A stretch of DNA of 64,000 nucleotides. It comes from Streptomyces lincolnensis (lineage in GTDB: Bacteria > Actinomycetota > Actinomycetes > Streptomycetales > Streptomycetaceae). The stretch is from the NCBI RefSeq assembly GCF_001685355.1, contig NZ_CP016438.1:2666001-2730000 (forward strand). Reading direction: 5' to 3'. Made by a program: the position numbers and the translations under genes. Positions 32,835 to 41,706 of this stretch are shown in pieces; position 1 is the first letter of the stretch, and each line of letters opens with the position of its first letter. The notes below the pieces were generated by a model. It saw only the letters and a program-made list of their open reading frames with translations. It made no database searches and was not told where the DNA came from.

Positions 32835-33836
32835 TCAGGCCTCGATGCTGTCCTTCGGAGCGCCTTCGCTCTTCGTCTGCGCCGCCTCGGCCGCCGCCTG
32901 CTTCTTGGAGGCCCGCAGGCTGGTGATCGTGGTGACGATCAGGACCGAGCAGATCACTCCGAGGGAGACCGGGATGCTGATCTCCGGGACATGGACGCCG
33001 GACTCGTGCAGCGCGTGCAGGACCAGCTTGACGCCGATGAACCCGAGGATGATCGACAGGCCGTAGCTGAGGTGGACCAGCTTCCTCAGCAGTCCGCCGA
33101 TGAGGAAGTACAGCTGGCGCAGACCCATCAGGGCGAACGCGTTGGCGGTGAACACGATGTACGGGTCCTGCGTCAGGCCGAAGATCGCGGGGATGGAGTC
33201 GAGCGCGAACAGGACGTCCGTGGTGCCGATCGCGAGCATCACGACCAGCATCGGGGTCATGATCCGCTTGCCGTTCTCCTCGATCCACAGCTTGGTGCCG
33301 TGGTAGCGGTCGGCCACCCCGAAGCGGCGCTCGGCGGCCTTGAGGAGCTTGTTCTCCTCGAACTCCTCGTCCTCCTCGCCGGCGCGGGCCTCCTGGATGA
33401 GCTTCCAGGCGGTCCAGATCAGGAAGGCGCCGAAGAGGTAGAAGACCCAGGCGAAGCTGGCGAGGATGGCGGCACCGGCGGCGATGAAGATCGCCCGCAG
33501 CACCAGGGCTATGAGGACACCGATCAGCAGCACGCGCTGCTGGTACTGGGACGGCACCGCGAACTTCGCCATGATCAGGACGAAGACGAAGAGGTTGTCC
33601 ACGCTCAGCGACTTCTCGGTGATGAAGCCGGCGAAGAACTCACCTCCGGCCTGTCCGCCGCCGAAGATGAACAGACCGAGACCGAAGAGGCCGGCCAGGG
33701 CGATCCAGACGCCTGTCCAGATGCCCGCTTCCTTGATGGACACGTCGTGCGGCTTGCGACCGATGAAGAAGTCGACGGCGATCAGGGCGGCGAGGCCCAC
33801 GATCGTGAGAACCCACAGGGTGGGGGAAACTTCCAC
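32835..33836 (-). CDS. terC: TerC-family membrane protein (manganese exporter type)
   Basis: 333 residues, about nine membrane segments. Family motifs: ALIAVDFFIGRK (Asp in TM1), EKSLSVDNLFVFVLIM and GTTDVLFALDSIPAIF with paired acidic residues in membrane. TerC relatives (Alx, MeeF/MeeY, YkoY) export Mn2+, in some cases to metallate exported proteins; earlier named for tellurite resistance. The start is the GTG at 33836 (MEVSPTLW), 5 bases after GGAGG; the longer frame reads through the riboswitch. Controlled by the riboswitch upstream. Confidence 0.94.
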   Translation of the reverse strand: MEVSPTLWVLTIVGLAALIAVDFFIGRKPHDVSIKEAGIWTGVWIALAGLFGLGLFIFGGGQAGGEFFAGFITEKSLSVDNLFVFVLIMAKFAVPSQYQQRVLLIGVLIALVLRAIFIAAGAAILASFAWVFYLFGAFLIWTAWKLIQEARAGEEDEEFEENKLLKAAERRFGVADRYHGTKLWIEENGKRIMTPMLVVMLAIGTTDVLFALDSIPAIFGLTQDPYIVFTANAFALMGLRQLYFLIGGLLRKLVHLSYGLSIILGFIGVKLVLHALHESGVHVPEISIPVSLGVICSVLIVTTITSLRASKKQAAAEAAQTKSEGAPKDSIEA

Positions 33837-33987
33837 TGCTGCCTCCGGCAGTACGTAACGGCAAGTAACCAGCGTCGTTGCGCTGCCGGAGGTCTCTTCC
33901 ACCCAGGGTGGGCCGACGCCCCGGGATCATCAGGTCTGATCCGTATTGACGGGTACGCCGCATCGACAGGGAGTACTCCCCTCCGTA
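33837..33987 (-). ncRNA. yybP-ykoY manganese riboswitch with SD-sequestering switch
   Basis: The leader has the family landmarks: GGGGAGTA (33974-33981), CCCGTCAATACGG (33941-33953) and GAGACC (33891-33896). P1 can form between CGGAGG (33980-33985) and CCTCCG (33887-33892). The same 3' strand, extended to CCTCCGGCAG (33883-33892), is perfectly complementary to CTGCCGGAGG (33842-33851), which contains the terC ribosome site. So P1 and SD-sequestering are mutually exclusive: Mn2+ stabilising P1 should turn translation on. Structure is by eye. Confidence 0.85.
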
Positions 33988-33993
33988 CGAACA

Positions 33994-34023
33994 ACGGTAC
34001 CCCAATCACCAAGGAAAGGTAAA
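33994..34023 (-). promoter_or_regulatory. promoter of the riboswitch-terC transcript
   Basis: Minus strand TTTACC (34018-34023), 18 bases, TACCGT (33994-33999). The expected start near 33987 coincides with the 5' end of the aptamer. Confidence 0.55.
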
Positions 34024-34046
34024 GTGATTGGTAAAGTAAATACCAA
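34018..34046. repeat. AT-rich inverted and direct repeats upstream of terC promoter
   Basis: TTGGTA-N7-TACCAA (34028-34046) is a perfect inverted repeat centred just upstream of the -35 box, and GGTAAAGT occurs twice 12 bases apart (34018, 34030). The stretch 34010-34050 is strikingly AT-rich for this genome. Probably an operator; the cognate regulator is unknown. Confidence 0.5.
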
Positions 34047-34097
34047 ATAAGCAGGTGGGAGTGGCTTTACCCGCGCTTGACGAATGGGCCGGACGGG

Positions 34098-36203
34098 TCA
34101 CCTGTTCCAGGATCGACGGGCCGCCACGACCTGGGCGAGCACCCGCTGGAGCACCTGGCTGCCGGGCGGCACGAGGGGCGGTTCGTACGTCCAGGCGTGC
34201 CCGACCCAGGGGTCGGCGAGGTGGTCGTCGGGCACCGGTGTGAGCCGCATCAGGGAGCGCCACAGCGGGTCCAGCAACGGACCGTAGGCGGAGGCCTCCT
34301 CGCGGTCCGCGACCATCATCAGGTGGACGCCGACGACGGGGCCCTCGTCCGCGAGGTAGCGCAGCTGAGTGACGGCACGGTCGTCGAAGCCGTGCGGGAA
34401 GTCGTTGACGATCAGCAACTGCTGGGCCGTGTCGAGATCGGGCGGCAGCGAGTCGGCCGCTCCGGCGCGCACCGCCATCTGTACGAGGTCGACGCGCTCC
34501 GTGAGCCGGCCCAGGATGTCCGTCACGCCCGCCGCTCCGAGCGCGGGAGGGCCCGCGAGGGCGCCGGTCTGCACCAGCGGGGCCAGTGTCTGTGCGCCCG
34601 ACCCGGCGGGGTCGACGACATGCACGGTGAACTCGCCCGGCGGATGCACCGCCAGGAGCCGGGCCGCGTGCGCCACCGCGGTCTCCATCGCCAGGCGCCG
34701 CAGATCGTGGGTGTCGGTGTAGGAGCCGTCGACCGCCCCGCCCTGCCCGCTGTCGATCCACAGGCCGCGTTCCAGCGGGAGCCGGACCAGCATCGGTATG
34801 TGCAGCGAGGCGGCCTCGGGCAGCTGGAGGTCGCCGAGGCGCAGGGCCATGGGCATCTCCGTCGGCACCCGGTAGCCGTGCCACACGGGGGCGTCCCAGC
34901 GGGCGTAGGCCGGCGGGAGCGCGGGCTCCACGACCTCGGCCTCGGCGGTGAGCTGGACGAGGTCCCGGTCGAGGGCCTCCCTGGCCCGGTCGACGAGCTG
35001 CGCGTGCTTGGCGCGGGCCGCCTCGCGCGCAGCGTCGCCCTGTCCCCCGAGCCGGCTGCGCGGGTCGGACAGTACCTGGTCGAGTTCCTTCTCCATACGC
35101 GAGTCGGCGAAGTCGACGGCGCTTCGGTACGCGGCCGTGGTGCGGGCCAGGTCCTCGAACATGCCCCACACCTGGTTATAGAGCCGCTCGTCCATCGTCC
35201 AGCCGGTGGCGTCACCGGCGACCGGCCGCCCGGGCTGCCCGGACGGGCCGGGGGGCGCGGTCGGCGGGGGCGGAGGCGGGGCGGCGTGCTGCCGCCGCGG
35301 GTGGGTGTAGTCGACCGGTCCACTCGCGCCGGGGCCGGCGGGCCGGGTGCCGGAGGAGGGGTCCACGGGGCCCTGGGGCCCGGGCTGGGATGCCGCGGCG
35401 GAGGGGGTGACTGGCGCGTCGTAGGGGGAGGCGGGCTGCTGCGGTGCCGCGGCCGCCGGGGCGCCCTGGGGGCCGTAGGGCGAGGTGGGCCGGGGCGGTG
35501 TGTCGGGGGTTCCGGGGCCGTACGTCGGCCACGCGGGTGTGGGGCTCTGAGGCGTCGGGCCGCCCTGGTCGGGGCCGGATGCCGGGGTGGCCGTCTGTCG
35601 GGAGCGGTCGGCGTCGGCGCGGGGCGGTGGGGCGGAGATCGAGCGGGCCAGACCCTGGGCCACCGCTTCGTTGATGCCGCTCGCGAGCTGGTGCGCCTGG
35701 GGCAGGCCCTGGTCGGTCAGGAGTTCGGCGAGGCCGCCCGCGTAGCCCTGGCCGACGGCGCGCATCTTCCAGGCGCCCTGTCGGCGGTACAGCTCCAGCG
35801 CGACGACGGCCGTCTCGGCGTCCAGGCCGGTGATCGTGTAACTGGCGACCTCGGTGCCGTCGAGGCCGGTGACCGCGACGAACGGGGCGGCGACGGCCCC
35901 GAAGCGCGCGGCGCCCCCGGTGCCCGGGGCGGGCAGGGCGAGCAGCACGCCGATCCGGTGCGCGGCCTCGGGCATGGCGTCGAGATCGACGGCGAGGCGG
36001 TGCTCGGCCGCCGCCTGCCGGGAGACCTCGAGTCCGGGGAGGGTGGGCGCGCCCGGATGGGCGACCCACTCGACCCCGGGCACCCTGCCGTGCTCGTCGC
36101 CGATCGTGGCCCCGGCCACGACGGGCGTGCCGGCCGAGACCCGGATCTCCAGACGGGCTTGGGAGAGCGGGTGGTTCTGCCCCCGCACCAGCTCGGCCGT
36201 CAT
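34098..36203 (-). CDS. TerD domain fused to a degenerate FtsK/HerA-like domain
   Basis: 701 residues in three parts. About 1-165 is a TerD (Ca2+-binding stress) domain with EWVAHPGAP, VASYTITGLDAETAVVALELYRR and GQGYAGGLAELL. About 190-325 is a Pro/Gln/Ala-rich linker with poly-Pro. About 330-701 resembles FtsK/HerA ATPases: LERGLWIDSG, FTVHVVDPAGSGAQ, QQLLIVNDFPHGFD and GVHLMMVADRE, but there is no GKS/GKT Walker A, so ATP hydrolysis is doubtful. 46 bases after terD, likely one operon with it. Not seen: transmembrane segments. Confidence 0.82.
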   Translation of the reverse strand: MTAELVRGQNHPLSQARLEIRVSAGTPVVAGATIGDEHGRVPGVEWVAHPGAPTLPGLEVSRQAAAEHRLAVDLDAMPEAAHRIGVLLALPAPGTGGAARFGAVAAPFVAVTGLDGTEVASYTITGLDAETAVVALELYRRQGAWKMRAVGQGYAGGLAELLTDQGLPQAHQLASGINEAVAQGLARSISAPPPRADADRSRQTATPASGPDQGGPTPQSPTPAWPTYGPGTPDTPPRPTSPYGPQGAPAAAAPQQPASPYDAPVTPSAAASQPGPQGPVDPSSGTRPAGPGASGPVDYTHPRRQHAAPPPPPPTAPPGPSGQPGRPVAGDATGWTMDERLYNQVWGMFEDLARTTAAYRSAVDFADSRMEKELDQVLSDPRSRLGGQGDAAREAARAKHAQLVDRAREALDRDLVQLTAEAEVVEPALPPAYARWDAPVWHGYRVPTEMPMALRLGDLQLPEAASLHIPMLVRLPLERGLWIDSGQGGAVDGSYTDTHDLRRLAMETAVAHAARLLAVHPPGEFTVHVVDPAGSGAQTLAPLVQTGALAGPPALGAAGVTDILGRLTERVDLVQMAVRAGAADSLPPDLDTAQQLLIVNDFPHGFDDRAVTQLRYLADEGPVVGVHLMMVADREEASAYGPLLDPLWRSLMRLTPVPDDHLADPWVGHAWTYEPPLVPPGSQVLQRVLAQVVAARRSWNR

Positions 36204-36249
36204 GCGCCTTCGTCCCCCGTGTCGATGTGTCGTGTGCTGCGCGGCCGCC

Positions 36250-36828
36250 CTACAGGTGCGGAAGGATCGCCGGCATCAGGTCCTGGAAGGTACGCCCGTT
36301 GGCCTGGGAGCCGAGGGCCGTCATCGTCCAGCCCGGGCCGGTGCGGTGCACCTTGGCCATGATCTGGGCCGTGTAGGAGCCGCCGCCCGCCAGCGTGTAG
36401 CGGGCGAGTTCCTGGCCGTTGGTCTCGTCGACCAGACGGCAGAACGCGTTCTGCACTTCCTGGAAGGTCTGGCCCGTGAAGGAGTTCACGGTGAAGACGA
36501 TCTGGTCGATGTGGACCGGGATACGCGCGAGGTCGACGAGGATCGCCTCGTCGTCGCCGCCCTGGCCGACACCGCCGACGAGGTTGTCACCGGTGTGGCG
36601 CACCGAGCCGTCGTCGCTCACCAGGTGGCGGAAGAAGACCACGTCGACCGGCTGCTTGTCCGCGAACAGGACGGCCGAGGCGTCGAGGTCGATCTCCCGG
36701 GTGCGTGAGCCGAAGAGGCCGCGCCGGGGGGCGGCCTGCCAGCCGAGACCCATACGCACCGCGGTCAGACTGCCTCCGTCGCCCTTCTGGAGACTGATGG
36801 CCTGACCTTTGGTCATGTTGACGCTCAC
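36250..36828 (-). CDS. terD: TerD-family calcium-binding stress protein
   Basis: 192 residues, the usual TerD length. Start MSVNMTKGQAISL (GTG at 36828, AGGGG about 10 bases upstream) followed by MGLGWQAAP; the Ca2+-binding acidic motifs DLDASAVLFAD and GDDEAILVDLARIP and ARYTLAGGG are present. TerD proteins are cytosolic and linked to tellurite, oxidative stress and, in Streptomyces, to differentiation. The promoter matches the DNA-damage class. Followed by the TerD-FtsK fusion. Confidence 0.95.
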   Translation of the reverse strand: MSVNMTKGQAISLQKGDGGSLTAVRMGLGWQAAPRRGLFGSRTREIDLDASAVLFADKQPVDVVFFRHLVSDDGSVRHTGDNLVGGVGQGGDDEAILVDLARIPVHIDQIVFTVNSFTGQTFQEVQNAFCRLVDETNGQELARYTLAGGGSYTAQIMAKVHRTGPGWTMTALGSQANGRTFQDLMPAILPHL

Positions 36829-36882
36829 GCGGTGATCCCCTCTCACTGTCCCCTGTTGCCGCGGCGCCCGCGGTTGTCCAGA

Positions 36883-36905
36883 ACCCTACGCAGGACCACT
36901 GACAG
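36883..36905 (-). promoter_or_regulatory. DNA-damage (PafBC-type) promoter of terD
   Basis: Minus strand CTGTCAGTG, 8 bases, TAGGGT; one base differs from TTGTCRGTG-N8-TANNNT. The leader to the GTG would be about 50 bases with a ribosome site. Part of the upstream box is itself a short palindrome (CACTGACAGTG), so chance or another protein is possible. Confidence 0.6.
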
Positions 36906-36960
36906 TGACGTACCCCCGTCCGTACTTTGTGTCGGTCTTGCAACACAGCGCGTGCCTGGT

Positions 36961-36983
36961 GGCCCGGTGCCGCGGACCGGGCC
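36961..36983 (-). terminator. hairpin terminator after uvrB
   Basis: An 8-bp perfect stem (GGCCCGGT / ACCGGGCC) with a 7-base loop, 28 bases past the uvrB stop. Confidence 0.6.
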
Positions 36984-37011
36984 GTCAGCGCGGGGTCGGA
37001 CGGGGGGAGGG

Positions 37012-39144
37012 TCAGGCCAGGCCCGCCTCCTTCATCTGACGCAGTTCCTTCTTCATCTCGGAGACCTCGTCGCGCAGTCGGGCCGCGACCTCGAACTGGA
37101 GGTCGGCGGCCGCGGCGCGCATGCGCTGCGTCATCTCCTCGATCTGCCCGGTGAGTTCGGCGACGGGGCGGTCCGTTGGAACGGTCTCCTTGCCCTTCGC
37201 CGTCTTGGCGCCCTTGGCCGCCTTGCCGCCGAGGGCGGGCACCGGGGCCTTGGCTCCCTTGCCGTCCTGGGACTTGCGGTAGCCGGAGCCCAGCAGCTGC
37301 TCCGTGTCGACGTCCTCGCGGGCGATCTGCGCCACGATGTCGTTGATCTTCTTGCGCAGCGGCTGGGGGTCGAGGCCCCGCTCCGTGTTGTAGGCGATCT
37401 GCTTCTCCCGGCGGCGGTTGGTCTCGTCGATGGCCTTCTCCATCGCCGGGGTGATCTTGTCGGCGTACATGTGGACCTGGCCGGAGACGTTGCGCGCCGC
37501 GCGGCCGATGGTCTGGATCAGGGAGGTGCCCGAGCGCAGGAAGCCCTCCTTGTCGGCGTCGAGGATCGCCACCAGCGACACCTCGGGCAGGTCGAGGCCC
37601 TCGCGCAGCAGGTTGATGCCGACCAGGACGTCGAACTCGCCGGAGCGGAGCTCGCGCAGCAGCTCGATGCGGCGCAGTGTGTCGACGTCGCTGTGCAGGT
37701 AGCGGACCTGGATGCCGAGTTCCAGGAAGTAGTCGGTGAGGTCCTCGGACATCTTCTTGGTGAGGGTGGTGACCAGGATGCGCTCGTCCTTCTCGGTGCG
37801 CGTGCGGATCTCGTGCACCAGGTCGTCGATCTGGCCCTCGGTGGGCTTGACCACGACCTCGGGGTCGACCAGGCCGGTCGGGCGGATGATCTGCTCGACG
37901 ACGCCGTCCCCGCGGGAGAGCTCGTACTTGCCGGGGGTGGCCGACAGGTAGACGGTCTGGCCGATGCGCTCGGTGAACTCCTCCCACTTCAGGGGGCGGT
38001 TGTCCAGGGCGGAGGGGAGGCGGAAGCCGTGGTCGACGAGGGTGCGCTTGCGGGAGGCGTCGCCCTCGTACATGGCGCCGATCTGGGGCACGGTCACGTG
38101 CGACTCGTCGATGACGAGCAGGAAGTCGTCCGGGAAGTAGTCCAGCAGGGTGTTCGGCGGCGAGCCGGGCGAGCGGCCGTCGAAGTGCATCGAGTAGTTC
38201 TCGACGCCGGAGCAGGAACCGATCTGGCGGAGCATCTCCAGGTCGTACGTGGTGCGCATGCGCAGGCGCTGGGCCTCCAGGAGCTTGCCCTGCTTCTCCA
38301 GCTCGGCCAGGCGTTCTCCCAGCTCCTTCTCGATGTCGTTGACGGCCCGCTCCAAGCGCTCGGGACCCGCGACGTAGTGGGAGGCCGGGAAGACGTACAG
38401 CTGGTGGTCGTCGCTGATGATCTCGCCGGTGAGGGGATGCAGGGTCGACAGGGCCTCGATCTCGTCGCCGAACATCTCGATGCGGACGGCGAGTTCCTCG
38501 TAGACCGGGAAGATCTCGATGGTGTCGCCGCGGACGCGGAAGGTGCCGCGGGTGAAGGCCAGGTCGTTGCGCGTGTACTGGATGTCCACGAAGCGGCGCA
38601 GCAGCTGGTCGCGGTCGATCTCGTCGCCGACCTTGAGGGGGACCATGCGGTCCACGTACTCCTGGGGAGTGCCGAGGCCGTAGATGCAGGAGACGGAGGC
38701 GACCACGACGACGTCGCGGCGGGTGAGCAGCGAGTTGGTCGCGGAGTGGCGCAGGCGCTCCACCTCCTCGTTGATGGAGGAGTCCTTCTCGATGTAGGTG
38801 TCCGACTGCGGGACGTACGCCTCGGGCTGGTAGTAGTCGTAGTACGAGACGAAGTACTCGACCGCGTTGTTCGGCAGGAGCTCGCGGAACTCGTTCGCCA
38901 GCTGGGCGGCCAGGGTCTTGTTCGGCGCCATCACCAGGGTGGGGCGCTGGAGCTTCTCGATCATCCACGCCGTGGTGGCGGACTTGCCGGTGCCGGTCGC
39001 GCCGAGCAGGACGACGTCCTTCTCACCTGCCTCGACACGCTTGGCCAGCTCGGCGATGGCCGCCGGCTGGTCACCGCTGGGCTGGTAGGGGCTGACGACC
39101 TCGAAGGGCGCCACCGTGCGTTCGATCTTGGAAACTGGCCGCAT
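37012..39144 (-). CDS. uvrB: excinuclease ABC subunit B
   Basis: Damage-verifying helicase-like ATPase of excision repair. 710 residues: Walker [15 protein letters not shown], the beta-hairpin with [13 protein letters not shown], helicase motif DESHV, motif [11 protein letters not shown] and the C-terminal UVR domain (about 665-705) that contacts UvrC. Start [10 protein letters not shown] at 39144 is 7 bases after the -10 box, so leaderless; an ATG-type frame extending 10 codons further upstream (VVGRTVDS) is just the promoter translated. Confidence 0.97.
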   Translation of the reverse strand: MRPVSKIERTVAPFEVVSPYQPSGDQPAAIAELAKRVEAGEKDVVLLGATGTGKSATTAWMIEKLQRPTLVMAPNKTLAAQLANEFRELLPNNAVEYFVSYYDYYQPEAYVPQSDTYIEKDSSINEEVERLRHSATNSLLTRRDVVVVASVSCIYGLGTPQEYVDRMVPLKVGDEIDRDQLLRRFVDIQYTRNDLAFTRGTFRVRGDTIEIFPVYEELAVRIEMFGDEIEALSTLHPLTGEIISDDHQLYVFPASHYVAGPERLERAVNDIEKELGERLAELEKQGKLLEAQRLRMRTTYDLEMLRQIGSCSGVENYSMHFDGRSPGSPPNTLLDYFPDDFLLVIDESHVTVPQIGAMYEGDASRKRTLVDHGFRLPSALDNRPLKWEEFTERIGQTVYLSATPGKYELSRGDGVVEQIIRPTGLVDPEVVVKPTEGQIDDLVHEIRTRTEKDERILVTTLTKKMSEDLTDYFLELGIQVRYLHSDVDTLRRIELLRELRSGEFDVLVGINLLREGLDLPEVSLVAILDADKEGFLRSGTSLIQTIGRAARNVSGQVHMYADKITPAMEKAIDETNRRREKQIAYNTERGLDPQPLRKKINDIVAQIAREDVDTEQLLGSGYRKSQDGKGAKAPVPALGGKAAKGAKTAKGKETVPTDRPVAELTGQIEEMTQRMRAAAADLQFEVAARLRDEVSEMKKELRQMKEAGLA

Positions 39145-39151
39145 GGAATCC

Positions 39152-39174
39152 ACGGTACGACCCACCACTGACAA
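39152..39174 (-). promoter_or_regulatory. DNA-damage (PafBC-type) promoter of uvrB
   Basis: Minus strand TTGTCAGTG, 8 bases, TACCGT, then 7 bases to ATG: an exact fit to the consensus. The spacer GTGGGTCG is identical to that of the ogt promoter 2.5 kb away. Confidence 0.9.
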
Positions 39175-39180
39175 CGCGGC

Positions 39181-39596
39181 GGGATCGGCGGTTTCGCGGG
39201 GTTGCGGAGTGCTTGGGCGAGGCGGGTGATGGGGCCCCTGGGGGCGGGCGCACGCTTGGGGACCGGCTGGGATCGGCGGTCCTTGCGGACGGTGCGGGTC
39301 TGCCGCAGACCGGGCCGGGGCCGAGTGGACCCACGCGGCGGTGCGGGCGTGCGGTCGGAGCGGCCCGGGCTCAGCGAACCTGCGAGGTCGGGCGCACTTC
39401 GCAGAGCGAGTCCCGTTCAGCGCGCCTACGCGGCGGGGGTGGGTCGGGCGGGGGCCGGCTGGGCTCAGCAGCGTGTGGGCCTGCGGTGGAGGAGCCGGGC
39501 TCAGCGGACCTGCGAGGTCGGGCGGGCGCTGCGCAGAGCGGGCCCGGTTCAGTGGGCCTGCGCGGCCGTGCGTCGCCGCGGCGGCGTGGCCCGAGC
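39181..39596. repeat. non-coding region with degenerate tandem repeats (about 130-bp period)
   Basis: Between the uvrB promoter and the end of the MHYT gene. The unit around 39371-39435 (TCAGCGAACCTGCGAGGTCG and on through a CGCAGAGCG segment) recurs with about 85% identity at 39501-39570, and a shorter piece follows at 39597. Frames are open here only because of the GC bias; no codon pattern or ribosome site supports a gene. Confidence 0.5.
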
Positions 39597-40466
39597 TCAG
39601 CGGTTCTGTGGCGTGCGGGAGCGTTGGTGGCCCGAGTGGCGGCGGCTGCGCAGGACGAGGCGGCGGCTCGGGGGGTGGGCGACGAGTTCGCGTGCGGGGA
39701 CGCCCGGCTTGTTCTCCACGGGCGTCCAGACCGGCTTCCCCATGACCATCAGCGGGTCGAACACCACCACGACACCGGCCAGGAGCAGGAAGGCCAGCGG
39801 GCCGATCATCAGGGGCGCCAGCAAAGACGCGGCGGAGTCACCGGTGATGGGGGCCGCGGTGCCGTGGACGTGGACGCTGAGGGCGGCCATGCCCGTGTAG
39901 TGCATGCCGGTGACGGCGAGCCCCATGATGAGGCTCGCGCCCACGCTCCACAGGAACCCTCGGACCTGCCCGGCGGCCCACAGCGCGACGGTGGCGGCGG
40001 CGACGGCTATGACGACGGAGACGGCGACGGTGACGGTGTTGTACTCCAGCTTGCCGTTGAGACGCATTCCGGCCATGCCCAGATAGTGCATGGAGGCGAT
40101 TCCCAGACCGGTGATGGCACCCCCGGTCATCAGGGCCGTTCCCTTCGCCCCCCGGTAACCGACGATGAAGATCCCGATGCCGACCATGACGATGGCGACG
40201 CCCAGGCTCGCGAAGGTCATCGATCTGTCGTAGTGGATCGGCGCCTGCTCGACCTTGAAGCCCATCATCGCGACGAAGTGCATGGTCCATATGCCGGAGC
40301 CGATCGCGGCCGAACCGAGGGCCAGCCAGCCGGGACGCCAGGAATTGCTGACGAGCATGGACCGGGTCGTGCAGCGCAGACCCAGGGCACCGCCGAGGCA
40401 GGCCATGAGGTAGGCCACCAGCGGTGTGACGAGTCCGTAGCTGAATCCGTCGACCGTGCCTTGCAT
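39597..40466 (-). CDS. MHYT-domain seven-helix membrane sensor protein
   Basis: 289 residues, seven membrane segments. The three MHYT motifs occur as [20 protein letters not shown] and [10 protein letters not shown], on alternate helices; the conserved Met/His are thought to bind a metal (copper) and sense O2, CO or NO. No GGDEF, EAL or kinase output follows; only a basic C-terminal tail of about 45 residues. ATG at 40466 with GGAAGGG upstream. Function inferred only from the family. Confidence 0.9.
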   Translation of the reverse strand: MQGTVDGFSYGLVTPLVAYLMACLGGALGLRCTTRSMLVSNSWRPGWLALGSAAIGSGIWTMHFVAMMGFKVEQAPIHYDRSMTFASLGVAIVMVGIGIFIVGYRGAKGTALMTGGAITGLGIASMHYLGMAGMRLNGKLEYNTVTVAVSVVIAVAAATVALWAAGQVRGFLWSVGASLIMGLAVTGMHYTGMAALSVHVHGTAAPITGDSAASLLAPLMIGPLAFLLLAGVVVVFDPLMVMGKPVWTPVENKPGVPARELVAHPPSRRLVLRSRRHSGHQRSRTPQNR

Positions 40467-40745
40467 GCGCGGCTGCCCTTCCGCCTTCTTACGCCCCGGA
40501 ATTTCCTGATGTGCACCCCTCCCCAGGACCGCCCGAGCGGTCAGGGCTGAGGCAGAGAGTATGACCCCCACCGGAATGGTCGAACGATTTTCCGGCAAAG
40601 AAACACGCCCTTGCCCCAGTTGTGCGGCACCAGTGAGCGGACTTGGGGCGAGTCCATTCAACTTGTGGCCATTCTGCACCCCCCTGGTGGTCACCCTCTG
40701 CTGTCACAGTTGAGCTGTCCGTGATGCTCGACGCGAGGAGAACGC

Positions 40746-41621
40746 ATGCACGCGCGCGCAGTTGCCGCCACGACCACCGCGCTCCTGGGGACCACCGCCT
40801 TCCTGCCTCCCTCCTTCGACGCCCGGGCCGACGCGGCCACCGACCGCCCGACGGTCATCGCCCACCGCGGCGCCTCCGCGTACGCCCCCGAGAACACGCT
40901 GGCCGCCGTGGACAAGGCCGCCGAGCTGGGCGTCGACTGGGTCGAGAACGACGTCCAGCGCACCAAGGACGGCGAGCTCGTCGTCCTGCACGACGACAGC
41001 CTGCGGCGCACCACCGACGTCGAGCAGGTCTTCCCCGGGCGGGCACCGTGGAAGGTGAAGGACTTCACGGCCGCCGAGATCGCGCGTCTCGACGCGGGGA
41101 GCTGGTTCGGCGCCGCGTACGCGGGCGCGCGCGTGCCGACGCTCCAGCAGTACGTGCACCGTGTCGAGCTGCACCACCAGAAGCTGCTCCTGGAGATCAA
41201 GAACCCGGATCTGTATCCGGGCATCGAGCGGCAGACCCTGAAGGTCCTCAGCAACGAGGGCTGGCTCGACCAGGGGCATGTCGTGGACCGGCTGATCGTG
41301 CAGAGCTTCAGCGCGGCCAGCGTACGGACGGTGCACAAGCTCAAGCCCGGGGTCAGGACCGGTTTCCTGGGCACGCCGCGCGTGGCCGACCTGCCCGAGT
41401 ACGCCACCTTCGCCGACCAGATCAACCCCTCGTACAGCACGATCTCCACCGGATACGTCGCCGGCGTCCAGGCCTTCACCGGACCGCACGGCAGGCCGCT
41501 GGAGGTCTTCACCTGGACCGTCAACAGCGCCAACACCGCCCGACGGGTCGCCGGCCACGGCGTGGACGGCATCATCACCAACGCACCCGACGTGGTGCGC
41601 GACGCGCTGCCGTCGTCCTGA
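40746..41621 (+). CDS. secreted glycerophosphodiester phosphodiesterase
   Basis: 291 residues. Signal peptide MHARAVAATTTALLGTTAFL with cleavage near ARADAATD, then a TIM-barrel GDPD domain: AHRGASAYAPENT (catalytic His/Arg), WVENDVQRTKDGELVVLHDD (metal-binding Glu/Asp and second His) and LLLEIKNP. It frees glycerol-3-phosphate from extracellular glycerophosphodiesters or teichoic acid. GAGGAG lies 5 bases before the ATG. I looked for a phosphate-control box and did not find a convincing one. Confidence 0.95.
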   Translation: MHARAVAATTTALLGTTAFLPPSFDARADAATDRPTVIAHRGASAYAPENTLAAVDKAAELGVDWVENDVQRTKDGELVVLHDDSLRRTTDVEQVFPGRAPWKVKDFTAAEIARLDAGSWFGAAYAGARVPTLQQYVHRVELHHQKLLLEIKNPDLYPGIERQTLKVLSNEGWLDQGHVVDRLIVQSFSAASVRTVHKLKPGVRTGFLGTPRVADLPEYATFADQINPSYSTISTGYVAGVQAFTGPHGRPLEVFTWTVNSANTARRVAGHGVDGIITNAPDVVRDALPSS

Positions 41622-41635
41622 GCCCCGCCCCCCCC

Positions 41636-41671
41636 GGGGAGCCGGTGGAAGCCCGCTTCCACCGACTCCCC
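41636..41671 (+). terminator. hairpin terminator after the phosphodiesterase gene
   Basis: A 17-bp stem with one mismatch (41636-41652 against 41655-41671). It ends 5 bases before the ogt promoter and so insulates it. Confidence 0.8.
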
Positions 41672-41676
41672 GAGCG

Positions 41677-41699
41677 TTGTCAGTGGTGGGTCGTACGGT
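41677..41699 (+). promoter_or_regulatory. DNA-damage (PafBC-type) promoter of ogt
   Basis: TTGTCAGTG, 8 bases, TACGGT, then 7 bases to the ATG at 41707: exact consensus, leaderless geometry. Identical to the uvrB promoter over about 22 bases. Confidence 0.9.
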
Positions 41700-41706
41700 G
41701 GAGCGC

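Noticed and set aside
40689..40715. Possible phosphate-control (PHO) box before the glycerophosphodiesterase
   Set aside because: GGTCACC and GTCACA occur, but spaced 13 rather than 11 bases and the second unit fits poorly.
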